This document shows, piece by piece, positions 63,468-64,000 of a DNA stretch of 64,000 nt. The notes under the pieces were generated by a model that ran no database searches, was not told the DNA's origin, and saw nothing but the letters and a program-made list of their open reading frames with translations. Made by a program: the position numbers and the translations under genes. Source of the stretch: Novosphingobium sp. (GTDB taxonomy: Bacteria > Pseudomonadota > Alphaproteobacteria > Sphingomonadales > Sphingomonadaceae); the NCBI RefSeq assembly GCF_039595395.1, contig NZ_JBCNLP010000006.1, positions 1,307,001 to 1,371,000 on the forward strand, in the 5' to 3' direction. Each line of letters opens with the position of its first letter. The first letter of the stretch is position 1.

Positions 63468-64000
63468 TTGACAACCGCCGAGAAGACCCTGCCGCTCGCC
63501 CATCTCGGCGGCGAAAAGCCCCTGACCTCATCCTGGCTTCATGCGGTGCTTGGGCATGAACCGGAACGCTCCTTCATCCCCGTTGACGGCGCGGACATCG
63601 AGCTGCTGACCTGGGGAGAGAGGGGCAAACCCGGCCTCCTGTTTCTGCATGGCAATCTGGCCCATGCCGACTGGTGGAGCTTTATCGCCCCGCTCTTTGC
63701 CGCCACACATCGCTGCGCGGCCATCAGTTGGTCGGGCATGGGGCGGTCCTCATGGCGCCCGGCCTATTCGATCCCGCAAAATGCCCGCGAGTTGCTGGCC
63801 GCCATTTCTGCAGCCGGGCTGGATCTGGCAGGCCCGCCGACCGTTATCGGCCACTCCTTCGGCGGCGTGCCGCTCATGTATGCCGCAGCGCATGCCTCCG
63901 ACCGGATCGGCCAGGCCATCATGGTCGACAGCTTTGTCCCCGGCCGCTGGAAAGGGCGCAAGGGCAGCCCGATGCCCGAACGCCGCTACCCCTCTCAGGC
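63468..64000 (+). CDS. alpha/beta hydrolase, 3' end beyond the window
   Basis: At least 177 residues of an alpha/beta-hydrolase fold protein. The oxyanion-hole strand is 'LLFLHGNLAHADWW', then 'ISWSGMGRSSWRP', and the nucleophile elbow is 'VIGHSFGGVPLMYAA'. The frame is open to the last base. The start is set at TTG 63468 because GGAGG lies 6 nt upstream; ATG 63429 in the same frame is an alternative that lacks a ribosome site. The substrate is unknown. Confidence 0.85.
   Translation, partial: MTTAEKTLPLAHLGGEKPLTSSWLHAVLGHEPERSFIPVDGADIELLTWGERGKPGLLFLHGNLAHADWWSFIAPLFAATHRCAAISWSGMGRSSWRPAYSIPQNARELLAAISAAGLDLAGPPTVIGHSFGGVPLMYAAAHASDRIGQAIMVDSFVPGRWKGRKGSPMPERRYPSQ

Overview
The window is a GC-rich chromosomal segment, roughly two thirds GC by eye, most likely from a sphingomonad alphaproteobacterium (Novosphingobium/Sphingobium type). 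The pointers are three large TonB-dependent receptors placed beside aromatic-degradation genes, a FecI/FecR/receptor signalling set, MhpA-like flavin hydroxylases, a MauG-like cytochrome with a VirA-like kinase, and the codon bias. The genus is inferred. I saw no rRNA, tRNA, CRISPR array or insertion sequence.

Layout. (1) 1-9540: one end of a type VI secretion locus, with vgrG (cut by the window edge), a DUF6931-like gene and tagH reading right, and tssK-tssL-tssM-pppA reading left. Nearly every junction is a 4-bp ATGA or GTGA overlap. A winged-helix ATPase regulator follows (9847-11388). (2) 11399-16098: a receptor with an STN domain plus fecI and fecR; both regulatory genes carry a single-base frameshift. 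(3) 16307-20390: a tightly coupled operon of response regulator, di-haem cytochrome and VirA-like sensor kinase. (4) 20806-26026: single metabolic genes (AhpD/CMD-like protein, a frameshifted flavin monooxygenase, an MHS transporter, a GT2 glycosyltransferase, cytochrome b561).

(5) 26059-37429, 'module A': receptor, P450 and amidohydrolase read left from one intergenic region. An extradiol-type VOC dioxygenase, FAH hydrolase, flavin hydroxylase, Rieske oxygenase, beta-keto acid cleavage enzyme and GntR regulator read right from it. Together they look like uptake, oxygenation, ring cleavage and hydrolysis of an aromatic compound. (6) 37506-47035: a TetR regulator followed by a beta-oxidation operon (acyl-CoA dehydrogenase, FadB-like protein, thiolase) that carries its own electron path to quinone (EtfB, EtfA, ETF-QO) and a thioesterase. 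(7) 47050-48461: a patch of gene remnants (two transporter C-termini, a frameshifted ribokinase, a sulfatase-modifying-enzyme stub) around a G-rich 8-bp tandem repeat.

(8) 48515-52128: TetR/DUF1349 pair, ArsR/AHSA1 pair and a flavin monooxygenase. (9) 52195-60109, 'module B': a second set of VOC dioxygenase, FAH hydrolase, flavin hydroxylase, receptor and P450, with its own TetR regulator. TGACA/TGTCA inverted repeats lie in both divergent promoter regions of module B and suggest one TetR regulon. (10) 60112-64000: a diguanylate cyclase, a secreted nucleoside hydrolase, a DUF1801 protein, a CE15 esterase fragment and the start of an alpha/beta hydrolase.

Five otherwise well-conserved genes (fecR, fecI, a flavin monooxygenase, the FadB-like gene and rbsK) are each broken by one base, mostly in or beside homopolymers. 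This must be resolved as sequencing error or true decay before any physiology is inferred from them.
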